Assembly: GCA_003640385.1 (NCBI GenBank)
Contig: RCAB01000287.1
Span: 17,664-81,663, forward strand
DNA from: Setaria digitata
Taxonomy: Eukaryota; Nematoda; Chromadorea; Rhabditida; Setariidae
Reading direction: 5' to 3'
DNA: 64,000 bases
Within the stretch, counting starts at the first letter, position 1; each line of letters starts with the position of its first letter. The notes under the pieces were generated by a model that did not search any database, was not told the origin of the DNA, and saw nothing but the letters and a program-made list of their open reading frames with translations. This document shows positions 32,401-45,700 of this stretch, piece after piece. The position numbers and the translations under genes are program-made.

Positions 32401-35400
32401 AACTTTTCATGTCATTGCTTGGCTCTTTTTAAGCAGATTTTCAAAATTTATCTGCTATTTAAACCAGTTAAGTGGATGAGAAAAATCCGGAAGAAACCAG
32501 GGGAATAGAACGAAAAACAAGTTGATGAGAGTACTGCAATCTTCATTTTACAGTAGAATCATGTCAGTGCTGCGAATTTACTTGTCAGGGTGCTTCGTTA
32601 CTACTGGAATATCGTAATTTAAGTGTTATCATCGGTCTTCTGCGATGAAGATGTTCTGCTGTTGGATATACTGTTAATAACTGTGTTGTTGTTTGGGGAT
32701 AAATTAAGTGATAATATTGTCAGAAAACGTTCTGATGTTGAATGATAGCGATCATTGCGGCAACATTAATAGGAAACTAGATATATTTGTGAGCAGGTAA
32801 AATGTCAAATGATAAATTTCCAAACTTGATACTAAATGATAAAGACTGAAACTTGTTAAATGAGCAAAAATTGAGTTAAGCTAATAATATTGTTGTTGCA
32901 TGTTAAAAGATTTGTATGATACATATTATTAATGAGCAAAGCAAATTACTTTAATTACCAGTTAGAACTGCCTCCTTTCCCTCTCTCTTTCTCACTGCCT
33001 CCTTCCTTTCGTCCCTTTCTCTTTCTCTCTCCCTCTCTCTCTCTCTCTTTCTCTCTTGAAAAATGGGTGAAACAAGGTGAGAAGATGTACGGTGATGTTA
33101 GTTTTTCAAGTTCTTTTACGGACAAGAAGGATTGCAGGCTGATGCTATCACTACTGACATTAACCTCTCAGATACGAAAGCTCCCGCTTCTTCTCGTAAC
33201 TTTTTCTCGTTACCTTGTCACTGCTTCTCATTCTTTCATTGCCTTTTCCGTGTCACTTTGTCACATGGAAACTCCCTTTCCACTCCCCCGCACTTTCCCA
33301 TCAATGTTGATGATGTATGTCAATTCATATCTTTCTTTATCAGCTTTCACGAATTTAAAAAAAACAAAATGTATCATTATAATGAAATAGATAATTTTCC
33401 CAAATCATTTTTTTTTAAGCAATATTAAAGATAAGAGTTGTTTGTAATATGTATAAAGTGGTAATTACCGTCGAAAAATATGTTAGGAACTTTTGAACAT
33501 TACCTGTACAAATCTGATAAATTGTTCAGATTTCAAACTTGTCAGTGTCATTATGATTATATCATTCATGATCAGTCTTATCAGACTGTCACTATCATCA
33601 CTTATTTATGCCACAACAATATGTCACAAATTTTGTTCTAATAATTAATTAATTATTCTTATAATGTTAAATTTATTACTTTTTTACATTTTTACCAAAT
33701 TACAAACAAACTACAGTTTTTCTTGTCTTTTTTTTCGACTGGCGTTTATCGTTTATTTTATTGAGCTTCAATTTTGTAATTTTTCTTTTTTTTCGATAGA
33801 AATGTTGCAATTTAAAAATAAAAATATTTAAATTGAATAGGTTGTAAATCTCATCATTTATCACCAAAATGAATTTTAGTAATTTGAAATAATGGCATTT
33901 ATTGAAATCAGTTGCATGAGCACTTTACTTAATTTCCTATCGGAAATTCATGAAAATCACAGAAGGCGTTTTTTTCATTCAAGTAACCTGAAAATTAGCT
34001 TATCTTTAGTTTGGATCCTATAGCATAAATAATAAATTTCAAATTTGCATGGTTTTATTTATTTTCTTGGATTCAATTTTGCAGTTTTTGTTTTAAAGTT
34101 CTATCTTCAAAAATTTATTTTGCAAAGAAATTTACAAAATTCTTTCAATGAAGTTTATGTGATTAAAATGAAGTTATATCCTTTTTGAATGCATTTATAG
34201 CAGAAGAATTTTTCATAGCTATCATGAATTGTGTTTGAAATATTTTGTATCTGTTCAAATATTTCACTTTACGCTCATGAAATTTGACGGAAACTTTTGC
34301 CAATTCTTTTTAATAACGTAATGCAACAAATTCTGTTAGATTAATTAATGGATAAGCAGCGAATTAATAGAGTGAAAGAAAGCTTCCACTGCCATTCTAT
34401 TTTATTCTAAAATTTACGAAAAAAATTTTTAAATTTAAATTTACGAATTTGTTTAAGCCGATTAATTAGACTTACTATTCTGTTTGCTCTTCATTTTCAA
34501 AAAATTCTAAATTCATCATTCGTTGGCTAAAGTACTGGTAAGTATAATTGTAATTAAGTACTGATAAGTATAATTGTAATTAATTAATAATTTATACCCA
34601 GATAGAAATTTTGTTACATTTTTGCATTTTTCACTACTACTATCAGAATGAGTAGAAGTAGCAAGCGAAAGCATTCTATGATTGATATAGCTTTACGAAT
34701 TATCTTTTGCACTAAAATAATTTAACATCTGTGTGGAAAGAGAGGTGGGCTGCTGCAAAGTTCATCGAGATTTCGAGATTGCCAGGAATATAAGGGCCGG
34801 ATAAAGAGAAGATAATTGTTATTGTGCTTGGAATCGTTGTAACCGTACTAGATTAACCAATGATTCTCACCGCTCACCTTTTTCGCCTTCCAGTAATTTT
34901 GTTTTATTTAATTTAATTAAAATTACGTTGAAACCATTTGAGTATTATTACATTTATTCCTTTTAAATCTGCATGCATTTTGTCATTAATGTATAAGAGA
35001 AAAAATAATTGCAAGAAAAATTCCTTATATTTTATATTTCTCATTTTTTTTTTCTCAATTTGTAATTCTAAAATTTTATAAATATTAATGCTTCTGTATG
35101 CTCGTGTATGCTTACATGCGTTTATATTTGCGCGTTTATGTGTACGCGAAGAAGTTCACGTATATCTGTGACGCATCAATACACACACGTATGTAGGCAC
35201 ATGTAGCTAGTGTGCTCGTTGTTCAGGAATACTGGGCGAAGGAGAGGAAGTATGATATCCTTTTTTCCGGTATTGATGAGGAAAGAAAAAAAGTTAAAAG
35301 AGAAATCTGTCAGATTTCCTGATGTGATAGCAAGTGATAAAGGCTTCAAATTGCTTTTCTATATCCTTCAAGTTTAAAAAGTTAAAAAAAAAAAAATAGG

Positions 35401-37700
35401 TGGGTGGTGTTATTTACAGCATTCTCGACAACATATGTACTATAGGAAAGATAATCATCACTATCACTTATTGTTTTTGTTGTTGTTGTTATTGTTGTTG
35501 TTGTTTTGAATACTATTGTTAATGTTTCTTTTTCCGTGCTGCTGGCTAGCAATTTCAAATTTCGTTTATATACATTTCTTTTCCTTTTAATCTTGCATTT
35601 TTTTCTTCTTTTTTTGCTAAAATTTCGTCAAAAAAAATAATCGAAATTTCTTAATTGCAAATTAAATTATCATATTTTATCACTCCGATAATAAGCAAAA
35701 GATGATCAAGACTTTGCTGATAAGATATAGACAAATATATTGCAAGTAATTCATACAATTTTCTATATCATTTCCATTTCTCTGTGTTATCATTCGATCC
35801 ATATATTTAATTGTACAATTTGTAATTCTGGAATAGTTTCATGAAGTCAGCAGACTGATTATACTTACCATGCTACTATTGAATTTCGATCTTGCTTAGA
35901 CTATTCACTTCAAGTTTACTAGACTTCATATAAAGACGATGGTGATTAAATTTTGCAGACTAAGCTTGAGTTGTAGATGATGATGTTCAGATCTAAGATG
36001 AATGAGGTGGTTTTGTTCGAGACAGGGCGAGAGGAGAGAAAGATGAAGCAAACGTTTAGCAACGATCATCCAGTTTAACTTTTATCGAGCTAATAGTGCG
36101 AACATTCCTAAGATAATGGCTGTGTTATTTGAAACTTCCTCATTTTCATGTTATTTTAAACTTTTCATTATCATTTTGGAAAACTTTTCACGCTGTGTTG
36201 AAGACAGTTAGTTCGATGGTACCATTCACTTGGCGAATGCTTTAATAACTCAGTCGGAAAATTCCATTTCTTTAAGTATTTTTCCGAAATCCAATTAAGT
36301 TTAAAAAAAAAGAAAAATTAAAAGACGAATAATCGTTTGGCAGTATTGACGAAGACTTGCTTGACTAAACTTTCCCTTCAATATTATATTAAAGTATTTA
36401 TATGATATCTTTTTTTTTTTTTTTAAACTTTTATAATAGCACTTGGAGGCAAAATTACGATATAATTCATTTTTATGCTCAAATTCAAATCTTTGATCAG
36501 GATTGTTTAATCAATCTATCACAGGCATATTCAGAAGAATTAAATTTAAATTTTTTTAATCACTCATTGTTTTAACTGCTACATTTGTATCTATGGCAGT
36601 TAATTCCTTGACAAATAATGATAACAGTGATAATAGCAAGTATAGTATAGTAGTGGCAATAATCATAACAGTGATAATAATAATCCATCTTCAGTCGTCA
36701 GCTTCCCGTTTTGTGTACTGATGAAACGCCCCGAATAATCACTTGCGCTATAAGTTTCAATAAAAAAGAGACCTTTTGAACAGTACTGCTAACAACACAG
36801 GGCAATAATTAATTAATAAAAACGAATTCCAGTGTTTCACTGAGGTTATAGGCCAAAGCATGGAAATTGATCCAAGTAATTTCGAATCATTACTCTACAC
36901 TGTTTTGTATAAGTTCTAAATAGAATCAAACTTGAGCATAGGTTAATCTAAGTTCTTTTTCAAAAACTCAACATGCATTAGTCCATTTAAATTATCATAT
37001 CGGAAAAGTTTTCATCATATTTGATTCAATTATTTCAAGAGTAATTTGTTTCGAAATTCCGTGAAGTATTTTGATCGAATTAGATTAGTACGAAATTATT
37101 TTTTTCTGCAACGGAAATTTACGAAATAAACTTACATTCAGGCTCCATCAAGTCATTCCGCTTTTTTTTTTTTTTTTTTTTTTTTTAAATTCATTCATTT
37201 TAAAGCTAAAATCATCAGCTCCTTCCATTAATCTTTCCTATCTTCTTGTAGCTCCCTCAACTCGCATACTTGCCTGTTTAAACAGCCATTAAATTGTCTT
37301 AACCAACTGATTTTTTTTTTCTTTTTTTTTTAAGCTAGGCGAAGAATTAGTTTGCTTTATCATCTCGTCTTCATCACTATCATTATCATTCGGAAACTTC
37401 GTTTTCCATTTAAATACTCTGCTTTTCCTTTCCTTTTAGTTTCAACCATTTGAAATCATTTGTTTTTTCTTTTTTTTTTTTTTTATTTGCTATTAATATT
37501 TCAAAAAATTTTAAAATTTTTCTATAACAGAATTACGAAATACTTTATTCCTCTGTACACATATATATTAGTAAATTTTTTAGCGATAGCACTGATACGT
37601 CTAACACGTGAAAATTCATTAAACTGTTTCGTATTCTTATGATTAATCTATTTACACTTCTGCTTTGCCTTTAGTTCATGCATTTTCTCTATCGTTTTTG

Positions 37701-37995
37701 CCGTGAAATCAGCGTTAAAAAATATTACACACGTAAATGACTCATTCATTTGCACTACTTTTCCATCGCTTCACCGCAGAATCAAACGTTGAAGAGTATT
37801 ACACACTGAATGATTTTTTTTTTGTATGAATATACCTGTCTTTGCTGCCTTCACCGTAAAATCAACGTTGGAAAAATATTACAGACTTGAATGAATCATA
37901 GTGCTTCCATTGCATCTTCCGTGGAATCAACGTTGAAAAACATTAAGCACGTGAGATACGCATTCAAAAAATTACACACGTTAATGATTCATTGA
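37701..37995. repeat. Diverged tandem repeat with AACGTT core
   Basis: Units starting near 37701, 37774, 37854 and 37919 share CCGTGAAATCAACGTTGAAAA followed by a TATTACACAC...GAATGATTCAT tail; a fifth partial unit starts near 37965. Periods are 65-80 bp. Confidence 0.65.
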
Positions 37996-38648
37996 ATCGG
38001 TTGATACTTTGTGATGCTACGTGAAAAGACCTAATTAAATGATCAATAAATATGATCATTGTCTTTTTGAATATTGCCCAATTAATCCATTTCCAATGAA
38101 TTAGTTAAAACTGAACATGTCAAACTACTACTTTTATCCATTTTTACATAAATTCAGACTAATTTAAAAAAAGAAAACGAAAAAAAATTAAGTGAATTGA
38201 TCCTAAATCGAAATTATTTTTGAAATATTTAACTTTTTTATGTTTTTGCTTTTGCTGCTTATGAAAGGAATGATATAATTTTGCTGATATATAACTGATT
38301 TATAATATGAACTGACTGTATTTCTATCAGTCTATTTGATGCTCACATTTATTTCAGTCGACATGTAACAAAAGTATTTTAATTACTTTTCAATGTCAAC
38401 CAATTTGAAAGAAAAAAAAACTATTTTTCTTGTCCTTAATGCATTCATCTGGAAAAAAAATTTAATAAAATTCAACTGTTTGAAATTTCTTAACTAACGA
38501 TGCAAAAAAAGCAATTTATAAATTTCCAAGCATTTAAATTAAAGAGAAAATAATTGTCAAGATGGTAAAGAAACAAATTGATTATTAGATTTTATTCTTT
38601 ATCCAGAAGATTGAATTTTTCACAACAAAAAAAAAAAAAAAAATGCTG

Positions 38649-38703
38649 CTTTTAATCTAGTCTAATGTTTGAATTCCGATCAGACGTTAGATTAGATTAA
38701 AAG
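38649..38703. repeat. Inverted repeat, 17-bp arms
   Basis: CTTTTAATCTAGTCTAA (38649-38665) pairs with TTAGATTAGATTAAAAG (38687-38703) with one mismatch and a 21-nt loop. Confidence 0.75.
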
Positions 38704-41700
38704 ATTAAGTTAAACTCAATCACTGCATATCTTACTTGAATTTAGAATGATTAAAGTAATTTCGGAGGCCATGATCATCAAGATTTTTTTCATTACTTTC
38801 TGCTCATTTCAATGCTCATCATTTTGATAAGCAATCATTTTATTTTTTATTTTTTTTATTTATTTATTTTTTTGATTTAAATATGTGCTAATTCATAAAT
38901 TCCAATCCGTTTCATTTTCGCTCTAACATTGGATCAATTTTTCTAGGTTTACTTCTCATTTTTTTTTTTTCATTTTCACTACAGTTTACTTCATCATCGT
39001 ACGCACATTTTTAAATTTCAATGATATGCAGTTTACAATCATAAATTTTCAATCAATTTCAAGATATATTTTCAATCGATTGCAAGATTTATTTCATTCT
39101 CTTTATTATCATTCACACATTAAATCATCATTCGAATGACGTTGTTTATCACTTATACTAAATATTAAATTACTATTCAAATGGTAAAATAGTTATAATT
39201 TCACATAATAAATGTTAACATTTCGGACAACTTTTTTGTTTTTATATCCTTTTTTTCGTTCTCATTTAGTGCATAAATAATGCAAATATTTTTTTTACAA
39301 AGATTCTTTTCTTTCTTCTTCTTTTTGTTCGCTCTCTCAATTTCATTTTCAGCAGAAGAGAGTGAGCGAAATTTTCATTGCTCAAATAATTCTTTCTCTC
39401 TTTCTCACTGATTATTTGTTAAGAATTAAAAAAAAACAAAGTGAAAAATGTTAATTAAGTGCCAAAGTTTTTTTTTCTTTATCAAAGTTCTTTTTTTAAT
39501 TATTCGCTCAAAAAAAAGAATAAAGCTGAGAGAATCTTCATTCGAAGTGTATATAGTACACATAGTATATAGCATAGCGTTATCATTATCATTATTTAAC
39601 CCTATCAGTTTAGTAAAATTATCATTAAAAAATATAAATACATTGTTATTTCACTTACACATACAAATATGTCTCAGTAAGAACCAGTCTTCGACTTCAA
39701 TAAAGTTAAAGTTCAAAATAAAAATTCTTCCTTTTTTTTCCATCAAATAAGCTGCCAAGTACAGGCAACTTTTTTCTTTTTTTGTTTTATTTTGAATCTT
39801 TTCACTTTCTACAGTCCTGTTTGTATCATTTCTTGTTTTAATTGTTTTAATGACTTGTTAATTCATTTATTCTAATACTTTTATAAAAATATAATATTTT
39901 TTCCTCACTCTATCAAACACGTATTTTTTTTTTTTCTTAACTGAACGATTCACTGCACAACAATTGCGGAATCCATTTTCCCAACAGTGATTAAATTCGA
40001 GTTGCATTTGATCGATGTCCGTTCGGGAAATACTTTATCACTTATCAGAGATGCGTGATAAATTATGAATGGATTGATGTTGATAATCATGATGAAATTT
40101 CTCTGCAACATATTTGAAAATTACACCGAGTACGAATTGGCTTATTTCAATTTTGTAAGTTTTACAAAACTGAAAATGGAATAACCGTTGTTGAATTGTG
40201 TGCTTTTCAGCCAATTCATAGTAGTTAATTCAGAAGAGAAATTGTTCGAAAGTGTTATATTTTAACAAATATATCATTTCTTTTATTTCACTTCCGTTAT
40301 ACTTACCAATGAAAGTGATAAATGCTCACAGTCTGGAGAAGAGTAATAAGCCATCAATATCACTTAGTCTCGATCGTGCAATTATCTTGTCTGGGAATGA
40401 TATTTTATTATTAATTAGAATTTAATTGGTACAGTGAGCATATTACTGTTTGAGTTGTCGATTTCAGTTCTTTTTTCGTGATTTAACTGTTTTTTTTTTG
40501 CGTTTTTTAAAAATTATAGGAATTTTAAAGGAAATTATTCCTGCCAAAATTTTTTTTTTGCTTTTAATGAATGTTAAAATTTCTTAATTCATCTTGTCCT
40601 ACTAGTTATCACTATATTCAAGTAACTGACATAAATTAGTATCATTAATTTTAAATTTAACCTGGGCTGTGCAATACCTGAAAATTTCATAATTTATTGC
40701 TTTAATTAATTATTTTTTCATTTCACCAAATATATTTTTAATTGATCATGTTTTACTATCACAAAAAAAAGTTAACTTTTCAAAATTTTGCTTCTTCTTC
40801 TTTACATATAATTTAATTTCATGTCCTACATTAATTAGCTAATAGATTTTGAACATTTTCTAAAGTTTTAAACTACATTTTAAATATTTGTTTTTCACAA
40901 TTTCATTCTAATCTTTCTTCAAAAAAGAGCTTTATTTATGTCGCACTGTTTGAAAATCTTCATTTCAATTGAAGAATTCAAATTTTGCTTGAAATTGCGT
41001 TTAATTCTTTCTTTCATAATTTTTGAAAAACTAAGCTTAAAGATGTAAAATTTACAAAAATATGAAAAATGTTAATAAGCTAAAAACATTGCTGTTTGCT
41101 GAGCTACTGTAATCCTTAAATAGTTATTGATACTTCTTATCAGTTGCTGTTATTTTGATTAAAGTTTCATATTGCAAACATTAATTATTAGTCTGATAAT
41201 ATCATGGATGATTTGCAAAAAAAAAAAAATACGTTTCTAAGTTTGTTAACTTTAATCACCTAAATATTTTTATAAGACTGAAATGAAAAAGTGTACTTTT
41301 CATCATAAATGCAAACCTTGACAGTACATCCAATCCCCTTTCACATCAAATATTTATAAACTTAGCTCTTTTAATCACGAAAGAATCTTAAATTTTAAAA
41401 TTTTTTTAGGCAATTAATTTATAAGTCAGTTAATTTATAAATTTGACTACCATAAATTTTAAATTTAAATCAAAAATACTCAGTACATTTATTTCTCTTT
41501 TCTGTGTAAGAAAAAGCAGCCAATATTTCGTTTGGTGAGAAAATATTAAAAGACTTTTAAACTTAAATTAAAAATTAAAAAGATCAAAATTTTTGCTTTA
41601 AAACATAAAAAGCAACCATTTAGAATCACAACATTACCGATATACCCGTGATATGTCTGCTCATAAAATGTGAAATTTATAAATTTTTTCAAGAATATAT

Positions 41701-42439
41701 CGCCGATATTATCCTTGAAAAATTGTTTTTTTAATACATGCTTTTCTGGAGATGCCACATTTCTAACTACAAGTCTAATTCAATTAAACAATGTGGTAAA
41801 TGTTATTTGTTGATAATAAATGAAAGAAATGAAAAAAGGATTTTTTAGCAAATGTCATTTTATGGATGAAAAAAATCTCTAAAATTTGCAAATTGCCTAT
41901 TCGCTGTATCAGTTTAATAAAATTAAGATTCATTTCATTTCAAAATTTGATCGCATTTCTACAATTTAATCTTTAACATTTCCATAGTTATCATTTCTTT
42001 CTTGACACATATCATACCCTACCATTTAATGATGTATAAGTCTGATTAGAAAATTCGTGAAACGTGCGTCAGTTTTAATCTTTCTTCAGCACTCAGCGAA
42101 GTGATAATTTTTGTTAATAAAAAGTTCCTATTTCAGCGTGGCATTTATAAATTCGGGAAATTTTGGATTTATATTGGTATTGACTTTGTAAAAAAAAAAG
42201 TGTATATTAGAAATTATCGCTTAGAAAGGAACGAAAACGAAGGTGACTCTGTATGGGAAGTAACTTAAATATGCGCAATTTATAGTTGGAAAAGGGAATT
42301 TTAAGTAAAAATGGAAAATTGAAATTTTCATTTTTTTTTTTACAACTCCGTGTTCTTCCTTTTTTCTTTTGCTCCGTTGACAAGAAAAAAGAAAGGACGA
42401 ATTGAAAAGTAGATTTATGGGTAAATTAATAACACAGGT

Positions 42440-42554
42440 ATGAGAGAGTTATGCCGGCTGAGGATATTATTATCACCACTGATACTTGCACAATTATTAT
42501 TAATAAGTTCTACTGCTACTGGTAAAGCATGGAATGAATGGAGTTATGATCGGT
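42440..42554 (+). CDS. unc-52: unc-52 proximal first exon: signal peptide
   Basis: The ATG at 42440 opens a 38-codon exon with a classic leader (core [14 protein letters not shown], then TATG) and the mature start [10 protein letters not shown]. Donor GTAAGT at 42555, phase 1, matches the Ig exon at 43474. An AG lies 2 nt before the ATG (aacacag|gt), possibly a trans-splice site. Having its own signal peptide marks it as an alternative start rather than an internal exon. Confidence 0.8.
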
Positions 42555-42675
42555 GTAAGTTTTTGATCACTCATGAAGTTCTGGGATAATTGGAGAATTT
42601 AATTAGACAAAAGAAGGAGGCAAGATGAAATTAAAATACCAATCAAATTATTATTACAAACTTCCTTCTAAAAGA

Positions 42676-42708
<33 letters not shown>

Positions 42709-45700
42709 TGATTGAAATCAACAAAAACGAAAAAAATCGAAGTTTGAAATTTATTACAAATGAAAATTAGTGTAATTTCTATATTCAATTACAAAATTTA
42801 GTTGTTAGTAATAATATTTGTAAAACTGTCTTCATTTTTACAGAAATGAAGCAATTTTGAATATAAAAAGTAAAATAACTAATGTAGTCGAAATTATTAA
42901 TAATTTAAAAGAAAAACATAAAATGGTATATCTTTTAGAATATTTAATGTTAAGTATTGCTTAGAATTTCGGTAGGATTAATTTGCACACTTTTTTAATT
43001 ACTTTGATATTACAAGTAGTAAATGTTGGATATCACATTGAAGATTTATTTATTTTTAATATTTACTGCGTGGGATTTATTAAGATGATTAAAGAATCGA
43101 ATTTTGTTTGAAAAGTTTAGCGATATTTCAGATCAAAACGTCGATGACAGCCGTTCACATTGTTAGTTTCACGGTTCAAATTGAGTGCTTAGTTCTTTGA
43201 AATGCTTCTGTTTGTAAATTCAGCTTATTAATTAAATTTGCAAACAATTAATTTTACTTGATATTTTAATATTCTAGTGTTTCTTTTTCTAGTAGTTCCC
43301 ATTCTGTGTATCTTCTCTGCTCTCAAAAGCGAACAAGAAAAGCATTATTTCTTCTACAATATTCTTATATTGTTAATTTTTTACCACTAACAAAATTTAT
43401 TTAACCTTTGAACTTATTAGACATTAAGATCGATTAGATAACACATGATACAGTTGTTGGATCCATTTTTTAGCCGTACAAATTACCATCTACCCAACCG
43501 AGGAAAGCATCTATGAAGGACATGATGCTACGTTTAATTGCCGTGCACGTGCTGCTGACGGGCGAACATATCCAGAAGTACGGTGGACTCGTTACGATTC
43601 ACCAATGCCTGCTTCAGCGTACGAAATTGACGGACGCTTAAAATTCTCGTCAGCAGCATCGTCTGATAGTGGGCGATACGTTTGTTCCGCAACTTACGGT
43701 GGGCGAAATTACGATGCATATGCCCAACTTAATGTGCGACCTTGTAAGTTCTCCATTGGAATAGTTTTGCTCCAAGTTGTCAAAAAATAGTTAATTAATG
43801 TGATTAATTAAATAAGATAAGAGTTATTATCACACACATAATAATATATCCTGCTGTGGTAGTACCAACTGTTCTTAACGACTGATACATAAAGGAAAGA
43901 TAAGATTCATTGCAGTGTGTTAAAATAGCAATGAATCAAAGTATAAGGCACCATCCTGAAATTAATTTCTTTTTTCATCTTACAAGTAAGTGTAGAACGT
44001 GCAGAATTTGATCTGGAATATAAGAACTTAAATTGAAATGATTACCTAATAATTATACTATTGCAAAATTTACTGCTATTATTTCATTGGCCTTAATTTT
44101 ATATATTCTTAATTTTGTTATTTCTATATATAATAATTATCAGGTAAATAAACGTAAACAATGACATTAAGTCATCATTTATCTAATATATCAAATAAGT
44201 GCACCGATCGGTCTTGGTCTCAGCACGATACGCTTTACGCTATTTTGTCTAATTAAATTGATGAAGATATTGTGCTGTTAAAAAATCACTTACAACCGGT
44301 AAAATTAATTGATATCATTATTGTATAACTCAACATGGCAGTTAATTACTTTAAAATCACTGAAAAAAATAGTATGAATGTTGCATGAATTCACAAAGCA
44401 TCACATTCACGTGTCACACATAGTAGTTACACGTATGGAATGGTGACGTACACATGTAGAGCTATTACTTAAATACGAGAACATGTAATTATAATGAATG
44501 ATTTTTGCTAAGTAGGACTGGTATAATTAAATTTTAGTGGAACTAGTATAATTAAATTGATTCAAGCGGAACTAATACAGTCAACAAATGGGGACAAAAT
44601 AAACATACCGAAACTAACATAATTGAATTGATCTAAATACTTGTGGAAATAATATGATTAAGTAGACACTGATTTATTGATATATTATTTGATGGTACTT
44701 TGCAATTGTTTTGTTGTGAAGATTTACCACCTGGGTTACAATTTGGAATTAGAAATTCTTAAATCTAATGGTTTTCTATTCTTTCCGGTTAACCTCGTCT
44801 AGAAGCATTTCGGTCAAGAAGACGACAATTTTATTGCATTATTTTATGTAAACCTTTCGTTTATCTTTATTCTACTTCGTTTCCTGGGGATTCTTTCCGG
44901 CACTGTTAACTATCCTTCAATGAATTTAATGATAGCTTACTTTTTGTTATCAAAATTTAGAGAAAAATCCGAAAAACGGATATTAGAAATTGTTTCGTAC
45001 ATATTGTTGTAATTGCATTAATTAATGATGCAGAAATACCATTTCATTTTCTCCATCTGTTTCAGTTTTTTTCTTTCTTACAGTCCAGTCATTTCATTTA
45101 ATTTTTCAACTGATGGCAATAATTATGCCACCTAAGCAACATGCATTTTTTTCCTAGCAAGTGTGATTTAAATGAATTATTTTAGCACTAATTTACTTAT
45201 GTCCGTAATTAAATTCACTTTTCATTCATCAGCATCATCATTTTTCGGATAAATTTGCCGTGAAAATTGTTTAAAATTGTTTACTCATAAAAATTCGATG
45301 ATGGCAGGAACGATAGTCAAACAGGTTGAATTTCTTCTTCTCGCATAATTCACATCTTTTTTTTTTTTGCTGTTAAACTTAAATTGAAATAGTACAAAAT
45401 GATGCTTTCTTCGAGAAGTACTAGTAAAAAGTGAACCTGTTTCGACTCTTTATTCATTTTGGCAGCGCATTTCTCATGAAAACAGAATTTGAGTGCCAAA
45501 AAGAAAATTTACCGAAAACTATTTTTTATGCCATTTTTGTTGTTGTTTTGGTTATTTTTCGGGGAAGAAATAAAACTGAAAGGAAAAAGGAAAAAGACAG
45601 TCGAAAAAATCTGAACACTTTTTATGGTTTTATCGACAATTTTGAAATAAATCTTTTTTTTAACGAGAAAATTGTTTCTTTTATTGGAAATGGAAAACGA

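Larger units (their letters stand above)
30094..42439. other. 12.3-kb repeat-rich non-coding interval
   Basis: No exon is recognised. It holds the AT satellite with the N at 32049, a CT tract near 33024-33053, a (GTT)n tract near 35470-35505, a diverged tandem repeat at 37701-37995 and an inverted repeat at 38649-38703. The open frame at 32932-33390 is Ser/Leu-rich, derived from the CT tract, and not convincing. Promoter sequences for the 42440 start should lie toward its right end. Confidence 0.6.

Noticed and set aside
32932..33428. Two overlapping plus-strand open frames of 98-152 codons
   Set aside because: They begin in a CT microsatellite, have Ser/Leu/Phe-rich composition and show no domain or splice logic.
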